DNA of 38,153 nucleotides from Sporolituus thermophilus DSM 23256 (GCF_900102435.1 NZ_FNBU01000026.1:1-38153); one strand, 5' to 3'. Counted from the stretch's first letter, positions 1 to 7,749 are shown. The notes: generated by a model from the letters alone, not told the origin. Program-made: numbers and translations.

Positions 1-149
1 CATATGGCATTTTCTCAGCGCTTTATATACTACCATAGCTTAAACTTTATAGTCAAGAGGGGGCAGTCTGTATATTTTCTATAACGTTAAAATCAACTTT
101 TAGCAGGAAAATGTACAAATAACACGAATAAATGTCTTGAATTTCAACC

Positions 150-278
150 GGCGAAGATAGATTTCGCCTGTTCTGACCTGAAGGTCATACTTTAATTATT
201 AGTTAAAAAAAGCATAATAACAACTCAGCCAGGAAGGCTTTTTCTCATGAAGAGAAAGCTTTTCCTGGCTTTATTATT
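150..278 (+). promoter_or_regulatory. Structured leader of the ECF/TonB operon
   Basis: Bases 1-299 hold no convincing gene. Three stem-loops lie in front of the first gene. They are GGCGAA(150-155)/TTCGCC(163-168), then the perfect palindrome TGACCT-GA-AGGTCA (174-187), then a long nearly perfect hairpin at 227-270 (AGCCAGGAA...TTCCTGGCT, ATGA loop) followed by TTATTATT. The last resembles an intrinsic terminator or attenuator about 15 nt before the Shine-Dalgarno GGAAGGAGGG (286-295). The layout, folded domain then terminator-like hairpin then transport gene, suits a riboswitch or attenuator, but I could not match it to a known class. No clear sigma-A promoter was identified. Confidence 0.4.
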
Positions 279-299
279 GGATATGGAAGGAGGGATTTA

Positions 300-803
300 G
301 TGACGACTTCCAGCAAGCTGACGACCAGCGCCGTTTTTATTACCTTCGGGGTAATCCTTCCCGTCGCCTTTCACTATGTAGGAGCAATGGGCCCTGTATT
401 TTTGCCAATGCATATCCCCATTCTTATTGCCGGACTATTTTTAGGCGCCAGGGCAGGATTTCTTACCGGCCTGATTACGCCCGGGCTTAGTTCGCTGCTT
501 ACAGGAATGCCGCCTTTAATGCCAACGCTGCCAATTATGACGGTCGAGCTAAGCATCTATGGACTGATCGGCGGCTTCTTGTATCGACAAAAAGGACTGC
601 CGCTTTTGTTGGCGCTGGTTGGTGCTATGATCACGGGCAGACTGGCGGCCGCTGTCATAGTGTATATATTAGCCATGACCGTACATATCAAGCTACAGCC
701 GCTCGCGTATCTTTCAGGCGCTGTGCTGACAGGGTTGCCAGGCATAGCTATTCAGCTAGTCCTTATACCGCTGATTGTTAACAGACTAAAATCCGTTAAT
801 TAA
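300..803 (+). CDS. ECF transporter S component-like membrane protein
   Basis: A 167-residue, very hydrophobic protein with about five to six membrane segments. The stretch MHIPILIAGLFLGARAGFLT near residue 37 and the following Leu/Pro/Met-rich loop are typical of substrate-capture S components of ECF (energy-coupling factor) vitamin and metal importers. It starts with GTG, placed 5 nt after a strong GGAGGG ribosome site. No A, A' or T (ATPase/transmembrane) subunits lie beside it, so it would have to share an ECF module encoded elsewhere. It is 15 nt from the downstream TonB-dependent receptor, suggesting that the two move the same solute across the outer and inner membranes. The substrate cannot be read from the sequence; a cofactor, vitamin or metal complex is possible. 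Confidence 0.7.
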   Translation: MTTSSKLTTSAVFITFGVILPVAFHYVGAMGPVFLPMHIPILIAGLFLGARAGFLTGLITPGLSSLLTGMPPLMPTLPIMTVELSIYGLIGGFLYRQKGLPLLLALVGAMITGRLAAAVIVYILAMTVHIKLQPLAYLSGAVLTGLPGIAIQLVLIPLIVNRLKSVN

Positions 804-818
804 GTCAAGGAGGAACTT

Positions 819-2828
819 ATGAATAAAAAGAAGCTCGCAATCAAGGTCATGCTCGCATTGTCGCTGGCGACAACGCCAGCTTTCGCCTCCCAGATCCCGA
901 GCTATGACATGGGTGAAATTATCGTTAGCGCTGATGCTTACAGACTGACAACTGATACCGAAACAATTAACATAAAAGTAGTCAGTCCCGGAAAAACAAC
1001 CAGTATACCAGACATCTTGCGCCAAGTTTCCGGCATAGATGTTCAGCAACGCACGCCTTACGACAACCAAGACGGAACCGTTAAATTGCGCGGTTTCGAT
1101 ACCAGGCGGTTTACCGTATTAGTGGATGGCCGGCCGGTAAATATGTCGGGTGTCATGGGCGGAAATTATGTGGACTGGAACGCCATTCCACTTGATCAAG
1201 TAGAAAAAATCCAAATTATTAAAGGAGCCAAAACTGCCCAGCACGGCAACACCTTGGGCGGTGTCATCAATATTATCACCAAAGAAGTGCAAACAGCCGG
1301 CGGGATGCTGGAAACCGGCGTTGGGGAGAACGGACAGTATCAGTACCGGCTGCATTATGGCGCCAGTTCCCATGACCTGGCCTGGAATATCTATGGCAGC
1401 AAGTTCGGCCGTGACGCCTTTTTGCGCAACAACAGCTATGATGCCGACCAATACGGATTTACCGCCAAATACCGCATTAGTCCCGGTGACAGCCTAAAGG
1501 CAAATTGGCACAAAACAAAAGAGCATCACGGCATGATTATTCAAAACTATCCTGGTGTAACATTTGGTTACGACCCGGGTTACCCTCAGATCACAAATAC
1601 TGATGCAGAGAAATTTCTCGGCGGCATAATCCCATCTCCAGGGTCATTTTGGGAAAAAGACTTAACTACCTATGACGCAACCTGGAGTCACAAGACTACA
1701 CAAGGTTTTATTGACCTGACCTACTGGAAAAACAACGAAAAACGCCGCGAGGTAAACTACTCGTCCGGTGCCGTATCACTAGACCGCACAGTAGTCACTG
1801 ACTTGTCGCGCGGCTGGCAATTAAAAGGCGAACAGACAGCCGGTCGCAGCACCTATGCTTACGGCGCCGAGTACAAACAGCTCCGCTACGGTTACGGTTG
1901 GTATAATGTAGGGTCAGGTATGGCTCTTAATCCTTCACAAAAGGTAAACTTATTCGGGAGCTACATAGAAAAAACTTGGTCGCTTGATGACCGCTGGACA
2001 GGCAACATCGGCCTACGCTACGATAAGATGACCGGTCGGCCTGATGCCGCTAGTGACATACTCAATGTAGATCATAACGCCCTGTCGCCCAAACTAAACT
2101 TTTCGTTCCGCAACGACCAGCAAACCACCACCTTCATCTCAGTCAACCGTTTGTGGCGTTCGCCGTCGATGGCGGAATTTTACTGGTGGTCGAAAAATTA
2201 CACCAGCACAGATCCGAAGGTTATTGGCGATGGCCTGATGCTCAATCCCGAAAAAGGCTGGGAATATGAACTGGGCGTAGAGCGCAAGGTGTTTCCCCAG
2301 CTTACGACCAAACTCACCGCTTACTATCAAAATATAAATGACTACATAAACTTTACTCACCAATATCCGTATTCTTGCTATAATATTCCCAAGGCCAAGC
2401 TCTGGGGCTTTGAGTGGGAAAACAGCTACCAGCTAAATCAGGCCGCACGCGTATTTTTAACTTACACCAACCAACATACAAAAAAAGAGGGCATAGACCC
2501 AAGCGACAATCTTGGTTTACGCCACGAATTGGACTATCGTCCGCGGCATAAAGCAACGCTGGGCTACCAGTACGACGCCAAACCCTGGCACATTCGCTAC
2601 ACTGTTGACTATACCGGTGAGCAATCAGCCAACTACCCCTATGGAACCTCCGGTATCATCAGACTTGGCGGCTACGTTGTCCACGACCTGGCTGTCACCC
2701 GCGACCTAGCGGCAGATAGTTCGCTTACACTGTCTATAAATAATCTCTTTGACAAACATTACGCCGAGCAAAACAACTATCCCATGCCGGGTCGACTGGT
2801 AAGTGCCGTATACCGGTATAAACTGTAA
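819..2828 (+). CDS. TonB-dependent outer-membrane receptor
   Basis: A 669-residue protein with an N-terminal signal peptide (positive MNKKKLAIK, hydrophobic core, cleavage probably after AFA near residue 23). A TonB-box-like segment EIIVSA follows near residue 33. The plug domain covers about residues 60-155, with IPDILRQVSGIDV and ending GGVINIITK. The remainder is a beta-barrel whose last strands contain SINNLFDKHYAEQNNYPMPG, typical of BtuB/CirA-type receptors. Length is normal for the family. It takes up a scarce ligand through the outer membrane using TonB-ExbBD energy, which is not encoded here. Its presence shows a diderm envelope. The operon position after an S component and before a methyltransferase suggests a cobalamin-, siderophore- or metal-type ligand, but this is inference. 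The ribosome site AAGGAGG precedes the ATG. Confidence 0.92.
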   Translation: MNKKKLAIKVMLALSLATTPAFASQIPSYDMGEIIVSADAYRLTTDTETINIKVVSPGKTTSIPDILRQVSGIDVQQRTPYDNQDGTVKLRGFDTRRFTVLVDGRPVNMSGVMGGNYVDWNAIPLDQVEKIQIIKGAKTAQHGNTLGGVINIITKEVQTAGGMLETGVGENGQYQYRLHYGASSHDLAWNIYGSKFGRDAFLRNNSYDADQYGFTAKYRISPGDSLKANWHKTKEHHGMIIQNYPGVTFGYDPGYPQITNTDAEKFLGGIIPSPGSFWEKDLTTYDATWSHKTTQGFIDLTYWKNNEKRREVNYSSGAVSLDRTVVTDLSRGWQLKGEQTAGRSTYAYGAEYKQLRYGYGWYNVGSGMALNPSQKVNLFGSYIEKTWSLDDRWTGNIGLRYDKMTGRPDAASDILNVDHNALSPKLNFSFRNDQQTTTFISVNRLWRSPSMAEFYWWSKNYTSTDPKVIGDGLMLNPEKGWEYELGVERKVFPQLTTKLTAYYQNINDYINFTHQYPYSCYNIPKAKLWGFEWENSYQLNQAARVFLTYTNQHTKKEGIDPSDNLGLRHELDYRPRHKATLGYQYDAKPWHIRYTVDYTGEQSANYPYGTSGIIRLGGYVVHDLAVTRDLAADSSLTLSINNLFDKHYAEQNNYPMPGRLVSAVYRYKL

Positions 2829-2842
2829 GGTGAAACAATCTC

Positions 2843-3436
2843 ATGAACAGCGAACAAGCCTTTTTCAACCAACTCGCACAGTGGTGGGATGACCTCCGCT
2901 GTGCCGATGATAACAAAATTGCCGCTTTGGTCGCTATGATTGGCATCAATACAGGCGACACCGTCCTTGACGTGGGTTGCGGCACCGGTATTTTGCTTCC
3001 CTTTCTCAAAAAAGTTTTAGGTGAAACCGGAAACATTACCGCTATAGATTTTGCCGCCAATATGATCACCCGCGCCGCCGCTAAACATCGCCATCTTAGC
3101 GGCATTACCTATGTTACCGGCGATATACTTGACTATCAGCCACCCCAGGCTTTCGACAAAATTATTTGCTTTAACTTTTTCCCGCACGTTAAAGACAAAA
3201 CCGCTTTTCTGGCGAAAATGAAATCCATGCTGAACACCGGCGGCATACTGGTAATCATGCATGATTTATCGCGCCAGGCGGTTAATGCTATTCACGCCGG
3301 CAACACAACCGTACAAGACGACCGCCTGCCGCCTAGCGATATAGTGGCGCAAATGTTACAACAGGCCGATTTTTCCGTACTTGCCGCCGTCGATAACGAT
3401 GAATACTATTTTATTAAAGCTAACGTGAACAAGTAA
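2843..3436 (+). CDS. Class I SAM-dependent methyltransferase
   Basis: A 197-residue Rossmann-fold methyltransferase. Motif I is VLDVGCGTGILLPF near residue 38, the acidic motif II residue lies in ITAIDFAANM, and the post-motif region CFNFFPHV is followed by the GGILVIMHD strand. The fold is that of UbiE/type-11 enzymes, with a short C-terminal cap. It begins 14 nt after the receptor stop and ends at a strong terminator, so it is the last gene of the three-gene operon. The acceptor substrate is unknown. Its steady association with a receptor and importer suggests it modifies the imported ligand or a derivative of it. No other cofactor biosynthesis genes are near to narrow this. Confidence 0.82.
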   Translation: MNSEQAFFNQLAQWWDDLRCADDNKIAALVAMIGINTGDTVLDVGCGTGILLPFLKKVLGETGNITAIDFAANMITRAAAKHRHLSGITYVTGDILDYQPPQAFDKIICFNFFPHVKDKTAFLAKMKSMLNTGGILVIMHDLSRQAVNAIHAGNTTVQDDRLPPSDIVAQMLQQADFSVLAAVDNDEYYFIKANVNK

Positions 3437-3439
3437 TAA

Positions 3440-3480
3440 AACCCCTGGAGATTGGCTAACCCACTCCAGGGGTTATTTTT
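3440..3480. terminator. Bidirectional intrinsic terminator
   Basis: The perfect 11-bp stem AACCCCTGGAG/CTCCAGGGGTT (3440-3450 with 3464-3474) is followed by ATTTTT on the plus strand and TTTTATT on the minus strand. It sits between converging operons and ends both the methyltransferase and the 116-aa minus-strand gene. The minus-strand stop codon lies inside the T-tract. Confidence 0.9.
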
Positions 3481-3829
3481 ATCGCCGGCCGCGCAAAACT
3501 AGTGGTCGCTTAGCTCGTGGCGGCTGCAGGATTTCGGCAAAAATTACCCCATTGACCAGCAGGGCGTTGTTTAGCTTGCCCTCCCACGGGGATGTTTCCG
3601 GTGCTTTCGTGAGCGCCGGAACATGCACTTCCGGCGGCAGCTGCGGCTTAACAGGCATCGCTGGCAACTTCGTGGCCCCTTCTTGTCCGGTTGGTTCCGG
3701 CGCGGGCGGCACAGGCTGCGGTATATGCGGGTATTCATACTTTTGGTGCTTCCTGCGCTTTAAGAGTTCAGGTAAAACGTAAAGCACCAACATTAAAAGA
3801 ATTAATAATCCGAAATCCAAAACACTCAC
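3479..3829 (-). CDS. Small Pro-rich membrane protein of the nfeD-floA operon
   Basis: A 116-residue protein with one N-terminal membrane segment (about residues 5-21, FGLLILLMLVLYVLPEL). It is followed by a basic stop-transfer stretch (KRRKHQK) and a Pro-rich region (residues 35-85), then a more structured C-terminus (LNNALLVNGVIFAEILQPPRA). GTG start directly abuts the floA stop codon, so translation is probably coupled. I do not recognise a named family. Position suggests a partner of the flotillin FloA or of NfeD. The C-terminal segment after NGVIFAEIL resembles small beta-strand modules found in prepilin or envelope assembly proteins, but that likeness is too weak to name. Topology would place most of the protein in the cytoplasm. 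Confidence 0.7.
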   Translation of the reverse strand: MSVLDFGLLILLMLVLYVLPELLKRRKHQKYEYPHIPQPVPPAPEPTGQEGATKLPAMPVKPQLPPEVHVPALTKAPETSPWEGKLNNALLVNGVIFAEILQPPRAKRPLVLRGRR

Positions 3830-4840
3830 CTACTTTTTCGGCGGTTCATCAGCCTTTGCCGGCGTTTGAGCCATCACCGGGCCGGCTTTGGCAATAGTTT
3901 CACGCATTTCGGTATCGGCCATTATATTGTTCATATTGTAATAATCCATTACCCCCATCCGCCCTTCGCGCAGCGCAATAGCTAAAGCACGCGGCACTTC
4001 GGCCTGGGCTTCCGCCACTTTGGCCTGCATTTCCTGGGTAAAAGCTTTCATTTCCTGCTCTTTGGCCACAGCCATAGCCCGCCGCTCTTCCGCCTTAGCC
4101 TGGGCAATGCGTTTTTCCGCTTCGGCCTGGTCGGTTAACAACTCAGCGCCAATGTTGCGACCTACATCGACGTCGGCAATATCAATCGACAAAATTTCAA
4201 AAGCCGTACCGGCATCAAGTCCTTTGGCAAGAACAGTGCGCGAAATATGGTCAGGATTTTCTAATACTTCCTTATGGTCATCAGCCGAACCGACGGTTGT
4301 GACAATTCCTTCGCCAACCCTGGCCAGAACGGTTGCCTCGCCGGCGCCCCCAACCAAGCGGTCAATATTTGCCCGCACGGTGACCCGTGCTTTTACCTTG
4401 AGCTCAATGCCATTTTTAGCCACAGCGGAAACAATGGGCGTTTCAATTACTTTGGGATTTACACTCATTTGCACCGCTTCCAGAACATTACGCCCTGCAA
4501 GATCAATGGCCGCGGCTCGCTCAAAGGTGAGCGGGATTTGCGCGCGGTGAGCCGCAATCAGGGCGTCCACCACCCGGTCAACGTTACCGCCAGCAAGATA
4601 ATGGGCTTCCAACTGGTTGACGTTTACGTCCAGACCTGCTTTGTTGGCCTTGATTAACGGCAGGACGATTTGGGCCGGCGGGACTCGCCGCAACCGCATG
4701 CCAATTAAGGTCATAATACCGACGTGAACACCGGCGGCCAGCGCCGATATCCACAGTCCAAGCGGAACAAAATGGAGAAATAAGGCGATACCGACAATGA
4801 AAAGAAACAAAACAAAAATGGGGCCGATTAATTGAATCAT
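3830..4840 (-). CDS. floA: Flotillin-like protein FloA
   Basis: A 336-residue homologue of the bacterial flotillin FloA/YqfA. It has an N-terminal membrane-embedded region (residues 1-50, with two hydrophobic stretches), an SPFH/band-7 domain (about 60-220, including [20 protein letters not shown]) and an Ala/Glu-rich coiled coil (about 230-290) that drives oligomerisation. It ends in a Pro/Lys tail. FloA organises functional membrane microdomains and influences membrane fluidity and the placement of signalling and secretion proteins. It follows nfeD with no gap (the nfeD stop precedes the ATG), matching the Bacillus yqeZ-yqfA order, and NfeD proteins are the usual partners of SPFH proteins. 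Confidence 0.94.
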   Translation of the reverse strand: MIQLIGPIFVLFLFIVGIALFLHFVPLGLWISALAAGVHVGIMTLIGMRLRRVPPAQIVLPLIKANKAGLDVNVNQLEAHYLAGGNVDRVVDALIAAHRAQIPLTFERAAAIDLAGRNVLEAVQMSVNPKVIETPIVSAVAKNGIELKVKARVTVRANIDRLVGGAGEATVLARVGEGIVTTVGSADDHKEVLENPDHISRTVLAKGLDAGTAFEILSIDIADVDVGRNIGAELLTDQAEAEKRIAQAKAEERRAMAVAKEQEMKAFTQEMQAKVAEAQAEVPRALAIALREGRMGVMDYYNMNNIMADTEMRETIAKAGPVMAQTPAKADEPPKK

Positions 4841-6151
4841 TTACCGTTCCTCCTCATCATTTATTGGTCTTACAACGATACGACCGCCATTGACGTTTAT
4901 CACCTTAACCTTTGTTCCTGGCGGTACATATCGCCCTTCGGACAGGACGTCAAGCTGGGTGCCTTCAATCTCTATCATCCCCGCCGGGCGCAAAAAAGAA
5001 ATAACTGTCCCCGTTTTGCCAACAAACTGGCTATAATCGCGGGCACTAACGAAGCCGGCTTGTGTCGTCTCACTCTCCTTAAGCACCAATCTGGCCCACA
5101 GTTTGCTGGCCGGAAGGCGCTTTACTATTAGCAGAAAGATGATAACAGCCAATATAAGACTACCGGCTAAAACATTGAGAGCGAGAAAGCCGCCGCCCAA
5201 CGTAAGAAAAAAACTGGCTAAAATGGCGACAATACCCGTAAGACCAAATAGTCCAAAACCGGGAACGTAGAGTTCCATAGCCAACAAAATTAAACCGCCA
5301 ATAAATAGCAAGATTTCCAGCCAGCCCGCAAAACCCGTCAGCCACTGACTGCCAAAGAAGAGCAGCGCAGCACCAAGGCCTAGCAGGGCGGCCACACCTA
5401 TGCCCGCGGTCTTGATCTCAGTCAGCACCGCGAGAAAAATAATAGATAACAGCAGTGATTTAACCGTCGGGTCAGACAACCATCCAGCCGCCCGTTCCGT
5501 CCACCCCGGCGCGTACTCTATTAAGGGAGCGTTCGCCAAGCCGTAATGCTTGAGTACAGTCTCACGATCAGGCGCCACCAAATCGGCATAGCCGACTTGC
5601 TGGGCTTGGTAATCGGTGAGCGCCAAAATCTGGCCGGGTTGAGCATACCCTGGCAGGCCAAGCGTTTTGTCCACCATGGCTTCGGCGATGCGGGGATCCC
5701 GGCCGCGTTTATTGGCGGTCGCGGCAAATTCAGCCTTTAATGCGGCAATGGTTTTTTCCGTTGCCGGTATAGGCTCAGCCGCCCCCAGACTGCCGCCAGG
5801 AGCAATGACAATATGTTTATGGGCTAAGGCGATAAGGGCCCCCGCCGACCATGCCCGGTTCTTTATGTAACAAATAGTGGGCAACGGATAATCAATAATA
5901 ATGTCTCTAATCGCAACCGCCGGATCGACCAAACCGCCAAACGTATCAATCTCAACTAGGACGGCTTGCGCTTTTTGGGTTGACGCCTCGGTCAGCACCC
6001 GCCGCACCAATGCTGCCTGACTGGCGTTAATTTCACCCTTGATGGGTATGAGGAGTACGGGCTGGCGCTCGTCGGCGGCCAAAACGTTTGGCCCGGCAAG
6101 GGAAAATATAAATATAAGCAGAAAAACAACTGCTAACAGCTTATACCGCAT
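4841..6151 (-). CDS. NfeD family protein with ClpP-class serine protease domain
   Basis: A 436-residue long-form NfeD (Bacillus YqeZ type). It has a signal peptide (residues 1-25, ending VLA), a ClpP/crotonase-fold protease domain (about 30-220), four to five membrane segments (about 230-365) and a C-terminal OB-fold NfeD domain (about 372-436, GKTGTVISFLRPAG...GGRIVV). Ser102 in the motif WSAGA is the expected nucleophile. A Lys in the AALKAEF to ANKRGRDP stretch (about 139-148) would be its partner, as in the Ser/Lys dyad of archaeal 1510-N. It faces outside the membrane and works with the flotillin encoded immediately downstream. An AGGTG ribosome site precedes the ATG. Confidence 0.93.
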   Translation of the reverse strand: MRYKLLAVVFLLIFIFSLAGPNVLAADERQPVLLIPIKGEINASQAALVRRVLTEASTQKAQAVLVEIDTFGGLVDPAVAIRDIIIDYPLPTICYIKNRAWSAGALIALAHKHIVIAPGGSLGAAEPIPATEKTIAALKAEFAATANKRGRDPRIAEAMVDKTLGLPGYAQPGQILALTDYQAQQVGYADLVAPDRETVLKHYGLANAPLIEYAPGWTERAAGWLSDPTVKSLLLSIIFLAVLTEIKTAGIGVAALLGLGAALLFFGSQWLTGFAGWLEILLFIGGLILLAMELYVPGFGLFGLTGIVAILASFFLTLGGGFLALNVLAGSLILAVIIFLLIVKRLPASKLWARLVLKESETTQAGFVSARDYSQFVGKTGTVISFLRPAGMIEIEGTQLDVLSEGRYVPPGTKVKVINVNGGRIVVRPINDEEER

Positions 6152-6269
6152 ACCTTACACCTGCCCTCCCCCTGTCTTCCTTACTCTATTCGCTAAAGAC
6201 AGCAGACATTCCTATCTTTTTTCGTAAACCAAAGACTGTTTTGAATAATCATCCAATGCTTTTCGGGTC

Positions 6270-6298
6270 TTGACTTGTCGAAACTTGTATGATATTGT
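6270..6298 (+). promoter_or_regulatory. Candidate sigma-A promoter for an intergenic RNA
   Basis: TTGACT (6270-6275), a 17-nt spacer and TATTGT (6293-6298) on the plus strand, between the start of nfeD and the end of yqeY, both of which lie on the other strand. No plus-strand protein gene follows, so it would drive the RNA proposed at 6305-6490. Confidence 0.45.
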
Positions 6299-6304
6299 TG
6301 TGAC

Positions 6305-6490
6305 GGTGAAGCACATTTATACGCCATAATCACTATTGTTTTTAAACAACAACATACGCCTAACAAACTATCTACTCAATATTGAACAAGCTGGTTTATC
6401 CGTTACAGTAACAACGTCCGATAACTTGCTATTGCGCTTCACCTGGAATAAACAGACAGGGCCGTCTGACCGCCTGTCTGTTTATTTTTT
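6305..6490 (+). ncRNA. Candidate small RNA, about 185 nt
   Basis: This 383-base gap (6152-6534) has no coding potential beyond a few codons. A plus-strand promoter-like pair ends at 6298 and a very strong plus-strand terminator lies at 6447-6490. Between them GGTGAAGC (about 6305-6312) is exactly complementary to GCTTCACC (about 6437-6444), so the body could be closed by an 8-bp end stem just before the terminator. Inner segments include TTGTTT/AAACAA and GTTAC/GTAAC. Length and a closing stem recall 6S RNA, but I could not fold the required long interrupted duplex, so the class is left open. The region 6152-6269 shows nothing convincing. Confidence 0.4.
6447..6490 (+). terminator. Strong plus-strand intrinsic terminator
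   Basis: A perfect 14-bp stem AATAAACAGACAGG (6447-6460) with its complement (6473-6486), 12-nt loop, then a T-rich run to 6490. The T-run is on the plus strand only; the minus side continues into CCAGGTG. There is no upstream plus-strand gene to terminate other than the proposed small RNA. Confidence 0.8.
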
Positions 6491-6498
6491 ATAATATA

Positions 6499-6529
6499 AA
6501 ATCCGGCACTCCATTAGAAGTACCGGATT
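6499..6529 (-). terminator. Terminator of rpsU-yqeY
   Basis: Inverted repeat AATCCGG...CCGGATT with an inner ACTTC/GGAGT stem (6500-6506 with 6523-6529). On the minus strand it is followed by a T/A-rich tract, 6 nt after the yqeY stop codon. Confidence 0.7.
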
Positions 6530-6534
6530 GGTTA

Positions 6535-6987
6535 TTATTGATTCAATAGTTCGCGGACAATAGCGTTGACTGTCTTACCATCAGCACGACCTTTTACTTT
6601 CGGCATCAGTACCGCCATGACCTTGCCCATATCCTTGGCGCTAGCTGCCTGCGTTTGGGCAATGGCTTCCATCACCAAGTCCCGAATCTCCGCTTCGCTT
6701 AACTGTGGGGGAAGGTATTGCATCAGAATGGCAATCTCTTGTTCTAGGTTTTCGACCAAGTCGGGGCGGTTGCCTTTTTGGAACTCTGCGATAGAATCCC
6801 GCCGCATCTTAACTTCTCTGGAGATGACTTCCAGGACTTCTTCGTCACCAAGTTCTTTTTTTTGGTCGATTTCCGCATTTTTGATGCTGGCGCGTACCAT
6901 GCGAATGACAGAGAGACGCAATTTACCGGCCTCTTTGTCTTTCATGGCCTGCTTCATGTCTTCTGTAAGCCTATCCTTGATCGACAT
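6535..6987 (-). CDS. yqeY: YqeY / GatB-C-terminal-like domain protein
   Basis: A 150-residue protein covering the whole YqeY family. It has an N-terminal helical half (MSIKDRLTEDMKQAMKDK, then the RLSVIRMVRASIKNAEI stretch) and a C-terminal half with the family signature LPPQLSEAEI and MGKVMAVLMPKVKGRADG. The fold matches the tail domain of GatB, the amidotransferase subunit that recognises tRNA, so a role linked to tRNA or translation is likely; the exact function is not established. It sits 20 nt after rpsU, the same pair as in Bacillus. GGAGGT lies upstream of the ATG. Confidence 0.93.
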   Translation of the reverse strand: MSIKDRLTEDMKQAMKDKEAGKLRLSVIRMVRASIKNAEIDQKKELGDEEVLEVISREVKMRRDSIAEFQKGNRPDLVENLEQEIAILMQYLPPQLSEAEIRDLVMEAIAQTQAASAKDMGKVMAVLMPKVKGRADGKTVNAIVRELLNQ

Positions 6988-7007
6988 AAATACCTCCGTA
7001 AAGAAGG

Positions 7008-7187
7008 TTAACCTTTATGTTTACGTTTCCGGGCCGCCTCGGACTTTTTCTTGCGTTTTACACTCGGCTTTTCGTAATGCTCGCGTTTTCTGACTTCGGA
7101 TAATACGCCCGCTTTTTGGCAAGAGCGCTTAAATCTACGGAGCGCGCTGTCCAATGTTTCGTTTTTGCCAACTCTGACTTCTGACAT
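7008..7187 (-). CDS. rpsU: 30S ribosomal protein S21
   Basis: A 59-residue, strongly basic protein beginning [20 protein letters not shown] and ending in the Lys/Arg-rich tail RKRKHKG. This is the normal length and sequence of bacterial S21, which helps the 30S subunit base-pair with the Shine-Dalgarno region and initiate translation. The gene is short and easily missed. It has a very strong purine-rich ribosome site (GGAGGGAGGGAG) and a consensus promoter at 7250-7278, with a perfect palindrome in the untranslated leader. It is the first gene of the rpsU-yqeY unit. Confidence 0.96.
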   Translation of the reverse strand: MSEVRVGKNETLDSALRRFKRSCQKAGVLSEVRKREHYEKPSVKRKKKSEAARKRKHKG

Positions 7188-7221
7188 CTATCTCCCTCCC
7201 TCCACACCAACCTACGGGGAA

Positions 7222-7241
7222 GTATGTTTGCTCAAACATAC
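7222..7241. promoter_or_regulatory. Perfect palindrome at the rpsU transcription start
   Basis: GTATGTTTG-CT-CAAACATAC is an exact 9-bp inverted repeat with a 2-nt centre. It begins about 2 nt after the expected start of the rpsU transcript and lies about 22 nt upstream of the ribosome site. It could be a repressor operator in DNA or a 5' stem-loop in the mRNA. Confidence 0.6.
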
Positions 7242-7249
7242 ACCTAACT

Positions 7250-7278
7250 ATTATACTCAAACTGACAAACATTGTCAA
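7250..7278 (-). promoter_or_regulatory. Consensus sigma-A promoter of rpsU-yqeY
   Basis: On the minus strand TTGACA (7278-7273), a 17-nt spacer and TATAAT (7255-7250) match the sigma-70/sigma-A consensus at all 12 positions. The -35 box sits directly after the stop codon of the HIT gene. This is expected to be a very strong promoter. Confidence 0.93.
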
Positions 7279-7280
7279 TG

Positions 7281-7628
7281 TTAGCCTGGAGGCCATGTCA
7301 TGAACCTACCTCCTAGGATGTGGCAGTGGAGGTGGTGAACTGTTTGTCCCCCGTTATCCTTGGTATTAATGACAACGCGAAAGCCATCTTCCGCCACGCC
7401 CAATCGGGCGGCAACTTGCGGAATGACTGTCATAATATGCCCTGCAAGCGCCCTATCTTCCGGTGTGATCTCCAGGAGGTTGGCAATATGCTTTTTGGGA
7501 ATAACCAGCACATGAACTGGCGCGGCCGGATTAATATCGGGAAAAGCGATGATTTGCTCGTCCTCGTAAACCGGCTGCACCGGCACTTCTTTTTTGGCAA
7601 TTTTGCAAAAAATACAGTCCTGTTGCAT
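7281..7628 (-). CDS. HIT family (HinT-like) nucleotide-binding protein
   Basis: A 115-residue histidine-triad protein. The N-terminus has the zinc-type CIFCKIAKKEVP motif, then a central VYEDEQIIAFPDINPAAPVH segment. The catalytic triad HHLHCHILGG lies near residue 98, with the nucleophilic His in the H-x-H-x-H pattern. HinT-type enzymes hydrolyse adenosine phosphoramidates and aminoacyl-AMP. The chain is typical in length and ends GGRFMTWPPG. AGGAGGTG precedes the ATG. It lies between mtaB and rpsU on the same strand, with about 120 nt to mtaB, and may have its own weak promoter there. Confidence 0.94.
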   Translation of the reverse strand: MQQDCIFCKIAKKEVPVQPVYEDEQIIAFPDINPAAPVHVLVIPKKHIANLLEITPEDRALAGHIMTVIPQVAARLGVAEDGFRVVINTKDNGGQTVHHLHCHILGGRFMTWPPG

Positions 7629-7749
7629 AATGCACCTCCTCTCGCTGGCAAATTAAGTCCGCAATCAACAGTAGATTTTACACCTGTCTTCAAAAATATT
7701 CTGCTTATTCCTGCATTATCCTGCCAGTATTGCCACCGATATTAAAATT

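Noticed and set aside
1-10. CATATGGCAT shared by the window start and the transposase gene near 38115
   Set aside because: A ten-base match built on a palindromic CATATG is expected by chance and the flanks do not continue.
150-187. Resemblance of the two leader hairpins to a fluoride riboswitch
   Set aside because: Topology (stem, short linker, stem) is similar, but the conserved GAUGG loop and the pseudoknot partner are missing.
6305-6490. Assignment of the candidate RNA as 6S RNA
   Set aside because: Size and end stem fit, but the long duplex with central bubble could not be drawn.
7222-7241. LexA (SOS) box
   Set aside because: The half-site CAAACATAC does not match the Firmicute LexA pattern GAAC...GTTC.
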